From a virus: a stretch of 21,270 bases of DNA. Both the position numbers and the translations under genes were made by a program. The notes below the pieces were generated by a model. The model was not told where the DNA came from. It was given only the letters and a program-made list of their open reading frames with translations, and searched no databases. The first letter of the stretch is position 1, and each line of letters starts with the position of its first letter. Shown here piece after piece: positions 1-6,177 of the stretch. Where the stretch lies: IMG/VR virus record IMGVR_UViG_3300033816_000018, positions 1 through 21,270 of that record. One strand, given 5' to 3'.

Positions 1-1
1 T

Positions 2-148
2 TCAAATGGTTTATTGCCGTTAATAGCTACTTCTAACGGGTATTTCACCAGCGATTGTAAACTTACTATTCAACAACAAATTATAAGCCTTCAGGAACGA
101 GCTAATTCAATAGAGAATGCGGTACAAGGATTAAAGAAATTTCTATAA
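2..148 (+). CDS. 3' end of an unidentified phage protein (5'-truncated)
   Basis: An open frame enters from the left edge and stops at TAA 146-148, leaving the last 48 residues. The visible tail begins SNGLLPLIATSNGY and ends in an amphipathic, probably coiled-coil helix (QQQIISLQERANSIENAVQGL). It lies in the same orientation as, and 69 bases upstream of, the recombination operon. The other two forward frames are interrupted, which supports this one as coding. The fragment is too short to name; a DNA-replication or regulatory protein would fit the neighbourhood, but nothing in the sequence proves that. Confidence 0.6.
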   Translation, partial: SNGLLPLIATSNGYFTSDCKLTIQQQIISLQERANSIENAVQGLKKFL

Positions 149-186
149 ATATTTTTTTTAATTATAGTTATATTAAAAATTATTAT

Positions 187-194
187 TAAATTTG
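187..194 (+). promoter_or_regulatory. Bacteroidetes-type -7 box upstream of the ERF gene
   Basis: The sequence TAAATTTG matches the Bacteroidetes/Flavobacterium -7 consensus TAnnTTTG exactly and lies 23 bases before the ATG at 218. No clear TTG occurs 17-23 bases upstream, where the region is an A/T run, so only half of the consensus is present. It is the likely promoter of the recombination operon. Confidence 0.5.
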
Positions 195-217
195 CATAAC
201 ACAAAACACAAAATAAC

Positions 218-721
218 ATGAAACAGTTAACTAAAATTCAGGCAGAATTAAAATGCCCTAAAGGAAGCTTCAACAAATTTGGCGGCTTCAAATATCGAAG
301 TGCAGAACAAATACTTGAATCTGCAAAACCTATTTTATACAAATACGAAAGTGTATTAATACTCACTGATGAAGTAGTAGAGGTTGGTAGTAGGTTATTT
401 TTAAAAGCAACTGCAACTTTGATTAACACGGATGGAGAAATTAAAGTAAACGCCTATGCTGAATTAAGCGAACACAAAGGAATGTCAAGCGAACAAACAA
501 CTGGCACGGCTTCGAGCTATGCACGTAAATACGCTTTAAATGGTTTATTCTTAATTGATGAAACGGAAAACGATCCTGATTCAAAAGACAATAGAAAAGC
601 GGAAACGTTAGACAACAAAAGATTTTTAGAGGCACTAAAAGCAATTCAAGAAAATAAATTTACTGCTGAAGAACTACGCGCTAAATTTGATTTAACTAAA
701 GAACAACTTGCAGCGCTATGA
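218..721 (+). CDS. erf: ERF-family single-strand annealing protein
   Basis: This 167-aa protein carries ERF-superfamily features: an N-terminal helix with KYRSAEQILE (about 26-35), a beta-rich middle, then KGMSSEQTTGTASSYARKYALNGLF (roughly 87-111), the hallmark segment of phage ERF annealing proteins. ERF proteins bind single-stranded DNA ends and anneal complementary strands during phage recombination or genome circularisation. The C-terminal 45 residues are charged and probably form an accessory helical domain. The ATG at 218 follows a -7 promoter box and an A-rich leader. The stop overlaps the next ATG as ATGA, coupling it to the exonuclease gene. The length is somewhat short for the family but the core is complete. 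Confidence 0.9.
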   Translation: MKQLTKIQAELKCPKGSFNKFGGFKYRSAEQILESAKPILYKYESVLILTDEVVEVGSRLFLKATATLINTDGEIKVNAYAELSEHKGMSSEQTTGTASSYARKYALNGLFLIDETENDPDSKDNRKAETLDNKRFLEALKAIQENKFTAEELRAKFDLTKEQLAAL

Positions 722-1392
722 AAATACGATGTTCACAAATAGGAAAAATTATGAGTAGCCCCCGAACCAAGGGGGAAACTCTTTCTCAAACTACTAAAAC
801 GTATTTACTTGAGTTGGCTGTAGAAGAAAAATACAATATTCACAAAGAATTTTGGAGTAGATACACCGACAAAGGAAACGAAGTAGAACCCGAATCAATA
901 AAGTTAGTTAACAATGTTTTAGACGTAGGATTTATTTATAAGAATGAAGAACGAATAACAAATGAATGGGTAACGGGAAAGCCAGACGTAAACACGGACG
1001 TATTAATAGATGTTAAAAGTAGCTGGGATGCGTTTACGTTTTTTGAAAAGGTAATTGAAGAAGAAGTAAAAAACAAAGATTACTATTTTCAATTACAGGG
1101 CTATATGTGGCTAACTGATAAACAAGAAGCGTTATTGTGTTACTGTTTAATAGATACACCTTTACAAATCGTTCGTGACGAAATAAGAAGGGAACACTGG
1201 CGAAGAAACGAAATAGACGAAAACGACGAAATAATAGACTTTGTAGAAGCCAAACATACTTTCATGCATATACCTAAGGAAAAGCGCGTTAAAACGCACG
1301 TAATTAAGCGAGATGAGAAGGTAATAGAAGCTATCAAAACACGAATAGAAGAATGTAGAGAATATTATAACAACTTAATTCAAGTGATATGA
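718..1392 (+). CDS. YqaJ-like PD-(D/E)XK exonuclease
   Basis: This 224-aa protein has the layout of YqaJ/lambda-type alkaline exonucleases. GNEVEPESI holds a candidate acidic residue (E55), followed by GKPD (87-90) and IDVKSSW with D98-x-K100, and then YYFQLQGYMWL with glutamines at 125 and 127. Such enzymes resect 5' strands at double-strand ends and hand the 3' overhang to the annealing protein encoded just upstream, forming a Red-like pair. The ATGA overlap with the ERF gene suggests translational coupling. The C-terminus beyond residue 150 is rich in charged residues. Some family members act as Cas4-like nucleases, but no cysteine cluster is present here, so a recombination exonuclease is preferred. 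Confidence 0.85.
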   Translation: MKIRCSQIGKIMSSPRTKGETLSQTTKTYLLELAVEEKYNIHKEFWSRYTDKGNEVEPESIKLVNNVLDVGFIYKNEERITNEWVTGKPDVNTDVLIDVKSSWDAFTFFEKVIEEEVKNKDYYFQLQGYMWLTDKQEALLCYCLIDTPLQIVRDEIRREHWRRNEIDENDEIIDFVEAKHTFMHIPKEKRVKTHVIKRDEKVIEAIKTRIEECREYYNNLIQVI

Positions 1393-1544
1393 ATCCTGAA
1401 GTTAACCAAGAAATACAAGAATTAAAAAAAGAACTTAAAGAATTAAAGCAATTAGTAAAAGCACTAACAAGCGTAACCGACGAAGGCGGTACTGTAAATG
1501 CGGATTCTTTAGTAATTAAAATGTTAAAATTAAAAGTAAAATAA
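1389..1544 (+). CDS. Small coiled-coil protein in the recombination operon
   Basis: This 51-aa ORF starts with an ATGA overlap on the exonuclease stop and ends two bases before the next gene. Its first half (EIQELKKELKELKQLVKAL, residues 8-26) is a heptad-like coiled coil, and the rest contains a Gly-Gly turn and a basic C-terminus. The length and tight junctions on both sides support a real gene. Function is unknown; it could be an accessory or oligomerisation partner of the recombination proteins, which is inference from position only. Confidence 0.65.
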   Translation: MNPEVNQEIQELKKELKELKQLVKALTSVTDEGGTVNADSLVIKMLKLKVK

Positions 1545-1546
1545 AA

Positions 1547-1780
1547 ATGGAAAAAAGAGACAACAGCGGAGCGTTATTTACAAACGACAAAAAGACGAAA
1601 GAAACACACCCCGATCTAAATGGTAAAGTAACAATTTTAGGGCGTGAATTTTATATGAGTGCATGGAAAAAACAAACAGGTCAAGGCAAAGGATATTTAA
1701 GTTTATCTGTTAAACCAGTTGACGAGCAAAACACGAATACTAAAAGCAACGATATTTCAGACTTTTTAAACAACTTTTAA
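1547..1780 (+). CDS. Small conserved phage protein with SSB-like acidic/aromatic C-terminal tip
   Basis: This 77-aa protein begins MEKRDNSGALFTNDKKTKETHPDLNGKV and has a short beta-rich centre (ILGREFYMSAWKK, YLSLSVKPV), a pattern I associate with small phage and plasmid proteins of unknown function. The last residues, NDISDFLNNF, are acidic and end in phenylalanine, recalling the C-terminal tip through which bacterial single-strand binding proteins recruit partners. It lies two bases after the coiled-coil gene and four before the HTH gene, inside the recombination operon. A role in single-strand DNA handling is plausible but unproven, and the protein is far shorter than a canonical SSB. Confidence 0.75.
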   Translation: MEKRDNSGALFTNDKKTKETHPDLNGKVTILGREFYMSAWKKQTGQGKGYLSLSVKPVDEQNTNTKSNDISDFLNNF

Positions 1781-1783
1781 GCT

Positions 1784-1990
1784 ATGAAAGAGGAAAAGAT
1801 AGTAGCGAATATAAATAATGTAACACGCACGTTAATATGGCGGTATATTCAAAGCAAAGGAATAACACTAAACAAGTTTTGTTTAGAAGCTAAATTGCAT
1901 CAGTCAAACATTCACACTTTTTTAAAAGGCAAAACAATAAACACGGCTACAATTGAACGAATAGGAAAGTTTTTAGACTCAAACAAATGA
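1784..1990 (+). CDS. XRE/Cro-like helix-turn-helix protein
   Basis: This 68-aa protein contains a single Cro/XRE-like HTH. GITLNKFCLEAKLHQSNIHTF (about 26-46) gives helix-turn-helix geometry, followed by LKGKTINTATIERIGKFL, the usual third helix and packing helix. Such proteins bind operator DNA as dimers. It closes the early operon just before a terminator, so it may repress or time that operon. It could also act as an antirepressor-type regulator. It lacks any N-terminal sensor or protease domain. Confidence 0.75.
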   Translation: MKEEKIVANINNVTRTLIWRYIQSKGITLNKFCLEAKLHQSNIHTFLKGKTINTATIERIGKFLDSNK

Positions 1991-2070
1991 ATTATTTAAT
2001 TAGAATTTATAACAAGTATTGTTGGAGCTATAAAACGCCACAATCGATATTAGATAAAATAAAAAATTAG
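1987..2070 (+). CDS. Tiny ORF overlapping the HTH gene
   Basis: A 27-codon frame (MNYLIRIYNKYCWSYKTP...) begins with an ATGA overlap on the HTH stop and ends at TAG 2068-2070, just before the structured intergenic RNA. The overlap is typical of this genome, but the frame is short and its composition is not distinctive. It may be a leader-like peptide or simply chance. Confidence 0.3.
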   Translation: MNYLIRIYNKYCWSYKTPQSILDKIKN

Positions 2071-2146
2071 GCTCTGGTAAACCTAAAACTTGCAGTGGTT
2101 AATGGATTGTGTAACACGGTCGCCCACACTTTGCAAGTATTTCAAG
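2071..2146 (+). ncRNA. Candidate structured RNA in the 3' region of the early operon
   Basis: No ORF of useful length lies here. ACTTGCA (2088-2094) pairs with TGCAAGT (2132-2138), and the adjoining GTGG (2095-2098) pairs with CCAC (2124-2127), giving an 11-bp stem with one four-base bulge and a 25-base apical region. This stem directly precedes an intrinsic terminator, so the transcript ending there would carry a two-hairpin 3' end. It could be a 3'UTR-derived small RNA or a stabilising element. No tRNA fold fits. Confidence 0.4.
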
Positions 2147-2179
2147 TGCGGAACGTAAAAAATTCCGCATTTTTTTTTA
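2147..2179 (+). terminator. Intrinsic terminator ending the early recombination operon
   Basis: TGCGGAA (2147-2153) and TTCCGCA (2163-2169) form a perfect 7-bp stem with a nine-base A-rich loop, followed by a run of nine T. It separates the recombination operon from the next promoter. Confidence 0.85.
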
Positions 2180-2188
2180 TTCAAAGTA

Positions 2189-2218
2189 TTGTTTATTTAA
2201 TTTTTTATATTAATTTTG
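2189..2218 (+). promoter_or_regulatory. Full Bacteroidetes-type promoter for the gene at 2242
   Basis: TTG at 2189-2191 (-33 element) is separated by 19 bases from TAATTTTG at 2211-2218, an exact TAnnTTTG -7 box. It lies immediately after a terminator and 23 bases before the ATG at 2242. This is the best promoter in the window and should be read by the host housekeeping sigma. Confidence 0.75.
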
Positions 2219-2241
2219 AAGAAATAATTAAATAAAGAGCT

Positions 2242-2607
2242 ATGAAAACACGAAACACAACAGTAAAAAACATTGAAGTTAACAACGGAGTAGGGTATTT
2301 TGATATTGACTGCGGCAAAGGAAAAGAAATGCAGTTTCAATTTACGCCTGAATGGATATTAAAAGACGGTGAATTAGACGGTGTAACAGTTAAATTAAGT
2401 AAATACGACTTGTATGCTGAGGATGGAGCGTTAATAAGTTCTAAGCACTTAAACAAAAGAAACACGAAATTAATTTGTGAATATATTGAAAGCGTTTTAG
2501 ACAATGATCCGTATTCTTTTGAGTTTGACGAGTACGAATTAATGCAAGAAGAGTTTGATTTTAACCAAGAAATGATATTCGAAGAAAGACGTTTGTCGAA
2601 TATTTAA
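2242..2607 (+). CDS. Acidic protein of unknown function
   Basis: This 121-aa protein has an N-terminal beta-rich half (VGYFDIDCGKGKEMQFQFTPEW) and a strongly acidic C-terminal half rich in Glu and Asp (DNDPYSFEFDEYELMQEEFDF). It has no signal peptide and no membrane helix. It is the first gene behind a strong host-type promoter, so it is probably expressed early. Small acidic early phage proteins often act as inhibitors or DNA mimics, but I cannot assign such a role from sequence. It stands 22 bases before the next gene, whose own promoter-like box lies in that gap. Confidence 0.7.
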   Translation: MKTRNTTVKNIEVNNGVGYFDIDCGKGKEMQFQFTPEWILKDGELDGVTVKLSKYDLYAEDGALISSKHLNKRNTKLICEYIESVLDNDPYSFEFDEYELMQEEFDFNQEMIFEERRLSNI

Positions 2608-2625
2608 AAAAATAGTATAACTTTG
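2592..2625 (+). promoter_or_regulatory. Second Bacteroidetes-type promoter, before the membrane protein and sigma factor genes
   Basis: TTTG at 2592-2595, inside the end of the preceding gene, is 22 bases from TAACTTTG at 2618-2625, an exact -7 box. The spacing is within the wide range reported for Flavobacterium promoters. The predicted transcript start, around 2630-2633, coincides with the GTG start of the next ORF. Confidence 0.55.
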
Positions 2626-2629
2626 TAGG

Positions 2630-2830
2630 GTGAGACACGCCTTACTTTTACCTTTTTTGATAACCCTATTTATTTTAGATAGGGTTTTTCTTGTTTGTGC
2701 CTTTTGGGTAACAAGTGAAAAGTTTCAAACGTGGGTATATAAAGACGAATTAATATTAGAATCTATACACCGTGTTTTAATATTTTTATCCAGCTTATCA
2801 GTAATACAATTATTTAGTTCACTTTGGTAA
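2630..2830 (+). CDS. Small two-helix membrane protein, unknown function
   Basis: This 66-aa ORF has two hydrophobic segments, roughly residues 3-27 (with a charged DR pair in the middle) and 48-65, separated by a soluble stretch, SEKFQTWVYKDELILES. That is the layout of a small inner-membrane hairpin protein. The start is GTG at 2630, almost on the predicted transcript start, so it would be leaderless or nearly so. Its stop overlaps the TTG start of the sigma-like gene by seven bases. It could be holin-like or an accessory membrane protein. No lysis genes are visible nearby, so I do not name it. Confidence 0.6.
   Translation: MRHALLLPFLITLFILDRVFLVCAFWVTSEKFQTWVYKDELILESIHRVLIFLSSLSVIQLFSSLW
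2662..2689 (+). terminator. Possible intrinsic terminator/attenuator inside the membrane protein gene
   Basis: AACCCTAT (2662-2669) and ATAGGGTT (2679-2686) form a perfect 8-bp stem with a nine-base loop, and T residues continue to 2689. It lies about 30 bases after the predicted start of the promoter at 2592-2625, inside a coding frame. It may attenuate that promoter or be incidental to coding. Confidence 0.35.
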
Positions 2831-3363
2831 ATGAAAAGTTTTTAATAGAACTAAGCAAACACCACAACGACTGGATTAAGATTGTTGGCACTTTTGGCGA
2901 GGAATTTTACGCACAGGATATAGTACAAGAAATGTATTTAAAGATGGCTGTAATAAATAACGTTGAACGGTTCTATTTAAACGGTAAGCTAAATAAAAAC
3001 TTTGTTTGGACTGTATTACGAAATATGACATTTGATTACAAAAAGAGCAAAACACGAATAACAAAAGTAAGCATAACAGAAGCATATCAAATCAAAGACG
3101 AATACTTACCTGAAATACTTGAAGCAAAGAAACGTTTAGAAATAAAAATAAACCACGAGGTTAAACAATGGCACTGGTACGATCAACTATTATTTGATCT
3201 TTACCGAACTTCAGGAATGAGTACACGACAAATAGAAGGTGTTACGGGTATAAGTTTTAAAAGCGTATGGAAAACAATTAAGACTTGCAAAGAACGATTG
3301 AAAGAAAATGTACGGGAAGATTACGAAGATTTTAAGAACCAAGATTACGAATTAATAAAATAA
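2824..3363 (+). CDS. Sigma-70-like (ECF-type) transcription factor, putative late regulator
   Basis: This 179-aa protein has the two-domain layout of small sigma factors. A region-2-like part includes QDIVQEMYLKM (31-41) and NFVWTVLRNMTFDYKKSK (59-76), matching the core-binding and -10-reading helices. A C-terminal HTH follows, GMSTRQIEGVTGISFKSVWKT (131-151), like region 4. ECF factors direct RNA polymerase to alternative promoters. The best in-frame start is TTG 2824, overlapping the upstream stop; the nearby ATG at 2831 is out of frame. Its position just ahead of terminase and virion genes suggests a late-gene activator. A DNA-binding protein of sigma ancestry that no longer binds polymerase is the main alternative. 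Confidence 0.7.
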   Translation: MVNEKFLIELSKHHNDWIKIVGTFGEEFYAQDIVQEMYLKMAVINNVERFYLNGKLNKNFVWTVLRNMTFDYKKSKTRITKVSITEAYQIKDEYLPEILEAKKRLEIKINHEVKQWHWYDQLLFDLYRTSGMSTRQIEGVTGISFKSVWKTIKTCKERLKENVREDYEDFKNQDYELIK

Positions 3364-3366
3364 ATT

Positions 3367-3762
3367 ATGGCACGAAAAAGACGTACAAAAGCTGAAATAT
3401 TAGCAGCACAAAGTGAAGGATTAGGGGACACGGTAGAAAAAGTTTTAGAAGTTACTGGAGTAGCTAAATTAGCGAAATGGGTTTTAGGTGAAGACTGCGG
3501 TTGTGATGAACGAAAAGCAAAGTTAAATTCTTTGTTTCCTTATCGTAAACCTGAATGTTTACTAAAACACGAACACGAATTTTTATCTGAATGGTTTACT
3601 GAAAAGCGTTACAGCATGAAGCCTACCGAACAAAAAAGAATGTTAGAAATTTACAATAGAGTATTTAAAGTAAATATGCAGCCAACAAGCTGCGGTTCTT
3701 GTCTAAGGGATGTAATGAATAAACTTGAAATTTTATACAACAGTTATAAAGAAGAACAATAA
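3367..3762 (+). CDS. Unknown phage protein with N-terminal basic tail and CxC motif
   Basis: This 131-aa protein starts with a basic, possibly nucleic-acid-binding tail (MARKRRTKAEIL), followed by a helical segment and DCGCDERKAKLNSLFP (48-63). A second helical half contains CGSC near residue 111. The two cysteine pairs could bind a metal ion. The start lies four bases after the sigma-like gene, and the end 15 bases before the small terminase, so it belongs to the same transcription unit. The CGCDERK-type motif recurs in short phage proteins of unknown role, in my recollection. A packaging or transcription accessory role is possible from context only. Confidence 0.7.
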   Translation: MARKRRTKAEILAAQSEGLGDTVEKVLEVTGVAKLAKWVLGEDCGCDERKAKLNSLFPYRKPECLLKHEHEFLSEWFTEKRYSMKPTEQKRMLEIYNRVFKVNMQPTSCGSCLRDVMNKLEILYNSYKEEQ

Positions 3763-3777
3763 AAACACGAACTAAAA

Positions 3778-4206
3778 ATGGCAAAAGTAGGTAGACCAAG
3801 AAATTTAGATAGCCCTGAACAACTATACGAACTATTCCTAAGATACAAAGAAGACGTAAAAGCAAATCCAAGAATAAAAAGCGTATTCGGTGGTAAAGAG
3901 TTTGAAGAAAGAGCAGAGCCACTTGAAAGACCTTTAACAATGGAAGGCTTTGAGATATTTTGCTGGCACGAAGTAGGCGAAGTTGAACAGTATTTTAAGA
4001 ACGTAGACAAAAGATACGAGGAATTTATACCTATCTGTTCGCATATACGCAAAGAAATACGTAGAGACCAAATAGAGGGCGGTATGGTAGGACAGTACAA
4101 CCCGAGCATTACACAGCGTTTAAACAACTTGAAAGAACACGTAGAACAAACGAACGTAGAACAACCTTTATTTAAGTTACGTGATAATAACGACGGCAAT
4201 AGATAA
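3778..4206 (+). CDS. terS: Terminase small subunit (gp3-like DNA packaging protein)
   Basis: This 142-aa protein starts AKVGRPRNLDSPEQLYELF, an N-terminal pattern typical of phage small terminases. It continues with RPLTMEGFEIFCWHEVGEVEQ (a helix-turn-helix-like region, about 51-71) and ends its core with SHIRKEIRRDQIEGGMVGQY and NPSITQRLNNLKEH (about 89-121), as in the gp3-type packaging family. Small terminases bind the packaging site on concatemeric DNA and hand it to the large subunit. The gene overlaps the large subunit gene by 26 bases, which fits paired synthesis. The ATG follows an A-rich leader. Confidence 0.85.
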   Translation: MAKVGRPRNLDSPEQLYELFLRYKEDVKANPRIKSVFGGKEFEERAEPLERPLTMEGFEIFCWHEVGEVEQYFKNVDKRYEEFIPICSHIRKEIRRDQIEGGMVGQYNPSITQRLNNLKEHVEQTNVEQPLFKLRDNNDGNR

Positions 4207-5338
4207 AATTGAAGCGTTACAAAAACGAATCAAAATAATTCAAGGCGGTACTTCAGCTGGTAAAACATATTCCGTTTTAGCGGTGTTAATTACAAAAGCC
4301 GCATCCTATGCACGAACTGAAATTAGTATTGTCGCTGAAAGCATCCCTCATTTGCGTAGAGGTGCGCTCAAAGACTTTCTTAAAATCATGAAAGAAAATA
4401 ATAGGTACTTTGACGAACGCTTTAATAAGTCGCTTTTAAGGTACGAATTTTCAAACGGTAGTGTAATGGAATTCTTTAGTGCTGACGATTCAAGCAAATT
4501 AAGGGGTGCAAGGCGTGATATACTTTACATTAACGAATGTAACAACGTAACCTTTGAATCTTATAACGAACTCTCAATACGTACAAAGAAAGAAGTATAT
4601 TTAGACTTTAATCCAGCAAATGAGTTTTGGGTACACAAAGAGCTGAAACACGAACCAGATAGCGACTTCTTAATTTTGACCTATAAGGACAACGAAGCCC
4701 TGGACAATAGTATTGTACAACAAATAGAAAAGAATCGTTTAAAAGCCGAAACAAGCGCATACTGGAGTAACTGGTGGCGTGTGTACGGCTTAGGCGAAAT
4801 AGGAATGCTCGAAGGCGTTATATTTAGTAACTGGAAAACAATTGACACACTACCGAAAGACGCAAAGTTAATAGGTATTGGATTAGACTTTGGATATACG
4901 AATGATCCAACTGCAATTATTGAAGTTTACAATTACAACGGGCAAAGAATATTAAACGAATTGAAGTACCAAACAGGAATGTTAAACAGTGATATTGCAA
5001 AGGAACTACCAAAACACGTACCTGTATATGCTGATTCAAGCGAGCCTAAAAGTATTGAAGAAATAAAGCGCTACGGAATAACAATTAAAGGCGTTACAAA
5101 GGGCAAGGATTCAATTAACTACGGTATTGATGTTATGCAACGCCAAGAATATTTAGTTACTTCTAACAGCGTTAATTTGATTAAAGAGCTACGTGCCTAC
5201 TGTTGGGACACGGATAAACAAGGAACGCGTTTAAACAAACCTATTGATACGAATAATCACGCTATTGACGCTTTACGATACCACGAAATGGAAACGTTAG
5301 GAATGAATTCTAACTACGGCAAGTATCATATTTGGTAA
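4181..5338 (+). CDS. terL: Terminase large subunit (ATPase and nuclease)
   Basis: This 385-aa protein carries the full set of packaging motor motifs: Walker A GGTSAGKT (22-29), Walker B DILYINE (113-119) with catalytic E119, and coupling motif FNPAN (143-147). The RNase H-like nuclease acids follow: D236 in LDFGYTNDP, D285 in YADSSEP and D363 in NHAIDALRY. It pumps DNA into the prohead and cuts it. The length and motif order fit the Terminase_3/XtmB group. The start is GTG 4181, inside the small subunit gene; no later in-frame start precedes Walker A, so this start is needed. A 113-base noncoding gap with a palindrome follows the gene. Confidence 0.95.
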   Translation: MIITTAIDKIEALQKRIKIIQGGTSAGKTYSVLAVLITKAASYARTEISIVAESIPHLRRGALKDFLKIMKENNRYFDERFNKSLLRYEFSNGSVMEFFSADDSSKLRGARRDILYINECNNVTFESYNELSIRTKKEVYLDFNPANEFWVHKELKHEPDSDFLILTYKDNEALDNSIVQQIEKNRLKAETSAYWSNWWRVYGLGEIGMLEGVIFSNWKTIDTLPKDAKLIGIGLDFGYTNDPTAIIEVYNYNGQRILNELKYQTGMLNSDIAKELPKHVPVYADSSEPKSIEEIKRYGITIKGVTKGKDSINYGIDVMQRQEYLVTSNSVNLIKELRAYCWDTDKQGTRLNKPIDTNNHAIDALRYHEMETLGMNSNYGKYHIW

Positions 5339-5389
5339 ATAAATAATAGTTCGCACCCGTTCAAGTATGCAAATAGTGTGAAAATATCT

Positions 5390-5409
5390 TTTTGTTGACG
5401 TTAACAAAA
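5390..5409 (+). promoter_or_regulatory. 20-bp near-perfect palindrome between terL and the tail genes
   Basis: TTTTGTT (5390-5396) and AACAAAA (5403-5409) are exact inverted copies around a six-base centre, GACGTT. The whole 20 bp differs from a perfect palindrome at one symmetric pair. It lies in the only noncoding gap (5339-5451) of the packaging-tail region. It could be an operator, a phage-specific promoter element or a packaging-related site. Confidence 0.4.
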
Positions 5410-5451
5410 TGCTCAAACTACAAAAACACGAATAAAAAGTTAATTAATAAG

Positions 5452-6177
5452 ATGAAAACAGAAATTGTAATACCTACTTCATTAAGTGAAATACCTCTAA
5501 AGAGTTATCAGGAATTTATGAAGGTAGTAGAGAAGTCAAACGACCAAGAATTTATTGGCCAAAAGACGGTTGAAATATTTTGTGGCCTACAAATGAAAGA
5601 CGTAGTAAGGGTAAAATGGAACGACATAAGAGATTTAACAGTACACCTAAATAATATCTTCAAAGAGAAGCCAAAATTTCAAGCTACATTCAAAATAAAG
5701 GGTGTTGAGTTTGGGTTTATTCCTAATCTGGAGGATATGACCTTTGGAGAGTATATTGATTTAGAAAGTAATATATCCAGCGTAGAAACTTTTCACAAAG
5801 CGATGGCTGTAATGTACCGACCAATCACAAAGAAAGTAAAAGATAGGCACGAAATATTTGAATATACGGGTACAGATGAGTTCAGCGAGGTAATGAAGTA
5901 CGCACCTTTAAATGTTGTCTTAGGTGCAACGGTTTTTTTTTCGACTTTAGGAAGCGACTTAGTACAACATACGCTTACCTCTTTGGAGACGGAGATAAAG
6001 AAGAATCCGAAGATAATGACTTTAGCGAAAGAACGCAATTTAATAAAAGATGGGGCTGGTACAATTCAATCTATGCGTTATCTCAGGGAGACGTTACAAA
6101 GTTTGATGAAGTTACCAAGCTGGGAGTTAGAAAATGTCTTACCTACCTCACTTACGAAAGACAAAAAAGAGAAATAG
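5452..6177 (+). CDS. Tail assembly chaperone-like protein, zero-frame product
   Basis: This 241-aa product starts at ATG 5452 (MKTEIVIPTSLSEIPLKSY). An upstream TTG at 5392 is in frame but would add an atypical basic leader across a palindrome, so it is not preferred. The N-terminal 160 residues contain patterns I associate with Bacteroidetes siphophage proteins: FGFIPNLEDMTFGEYIDLE (about 87-105), HKAMAVMYRPI and PLNVVLGATVFF. A run of nine T at 5933-5941 falls right after this segment, and a well formed -1 frame follows. After the T run the zero frame continues for 78 codons, but third-position G+C rises to about 42%, versus about 33% earlier in the gene by hand count. Position between terminase and tape measure fits a tail chaperone. 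Confidence 0.75.
   Translation: MKTEIVIPTSLSEIPLKSYQEFMKVVEKSNDQEFIGQKTVEIFCGLQMKDVVRVKWNDIRDLTVHLNNIFKEKPKFQATFKIKGVEFGFIPNLEDMTFGEYIDLESNISSVETFHKAMAVMYRPITKKVKDRHEIFEYTGTDEFSEVMKYAPLNVVLGATVFFSTLGSDLVQHTLTSLETEIKKNPKIMTLAKERNLIKDGAGTIQSMRYLRETLQSLMKLPSWELENVLPTSLTKDKKEK
5932..5941 (+). other. Likely -1 ribosomal slippery site
   Basis: In the zero frame the bases read GTT TTT TTT TCG, a run of nine T after G. Both tRNAs can re-pair after a one-base backward slip, giving TTC GAC and entering the long -1 frame. U-rich runs of this kind are typical of tail-chaperone frameshifts. Confidence 0.6.

Noticed and set aside
2071-2160. tRNA-like stretch with TTCAAGT resembling a T-loop
   Set aside because: The bases on either side do not form a T stem, and no acceptor or anticodon stem fits.
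3744-4199. Minus-strand frame (151 codons) opposite the small terminase
   Set aside because: Ser/Leu/Cys-rich shadow of a firmly identified + strand gene.
5392-5451. Upstream TTG start for the chaperone-like gene
   Set aside because: It begins inside the palindrome and adds a Lys/Asn-rich leader unlike the rest; ATG 5452 has the A-rich leader used elsewhere.
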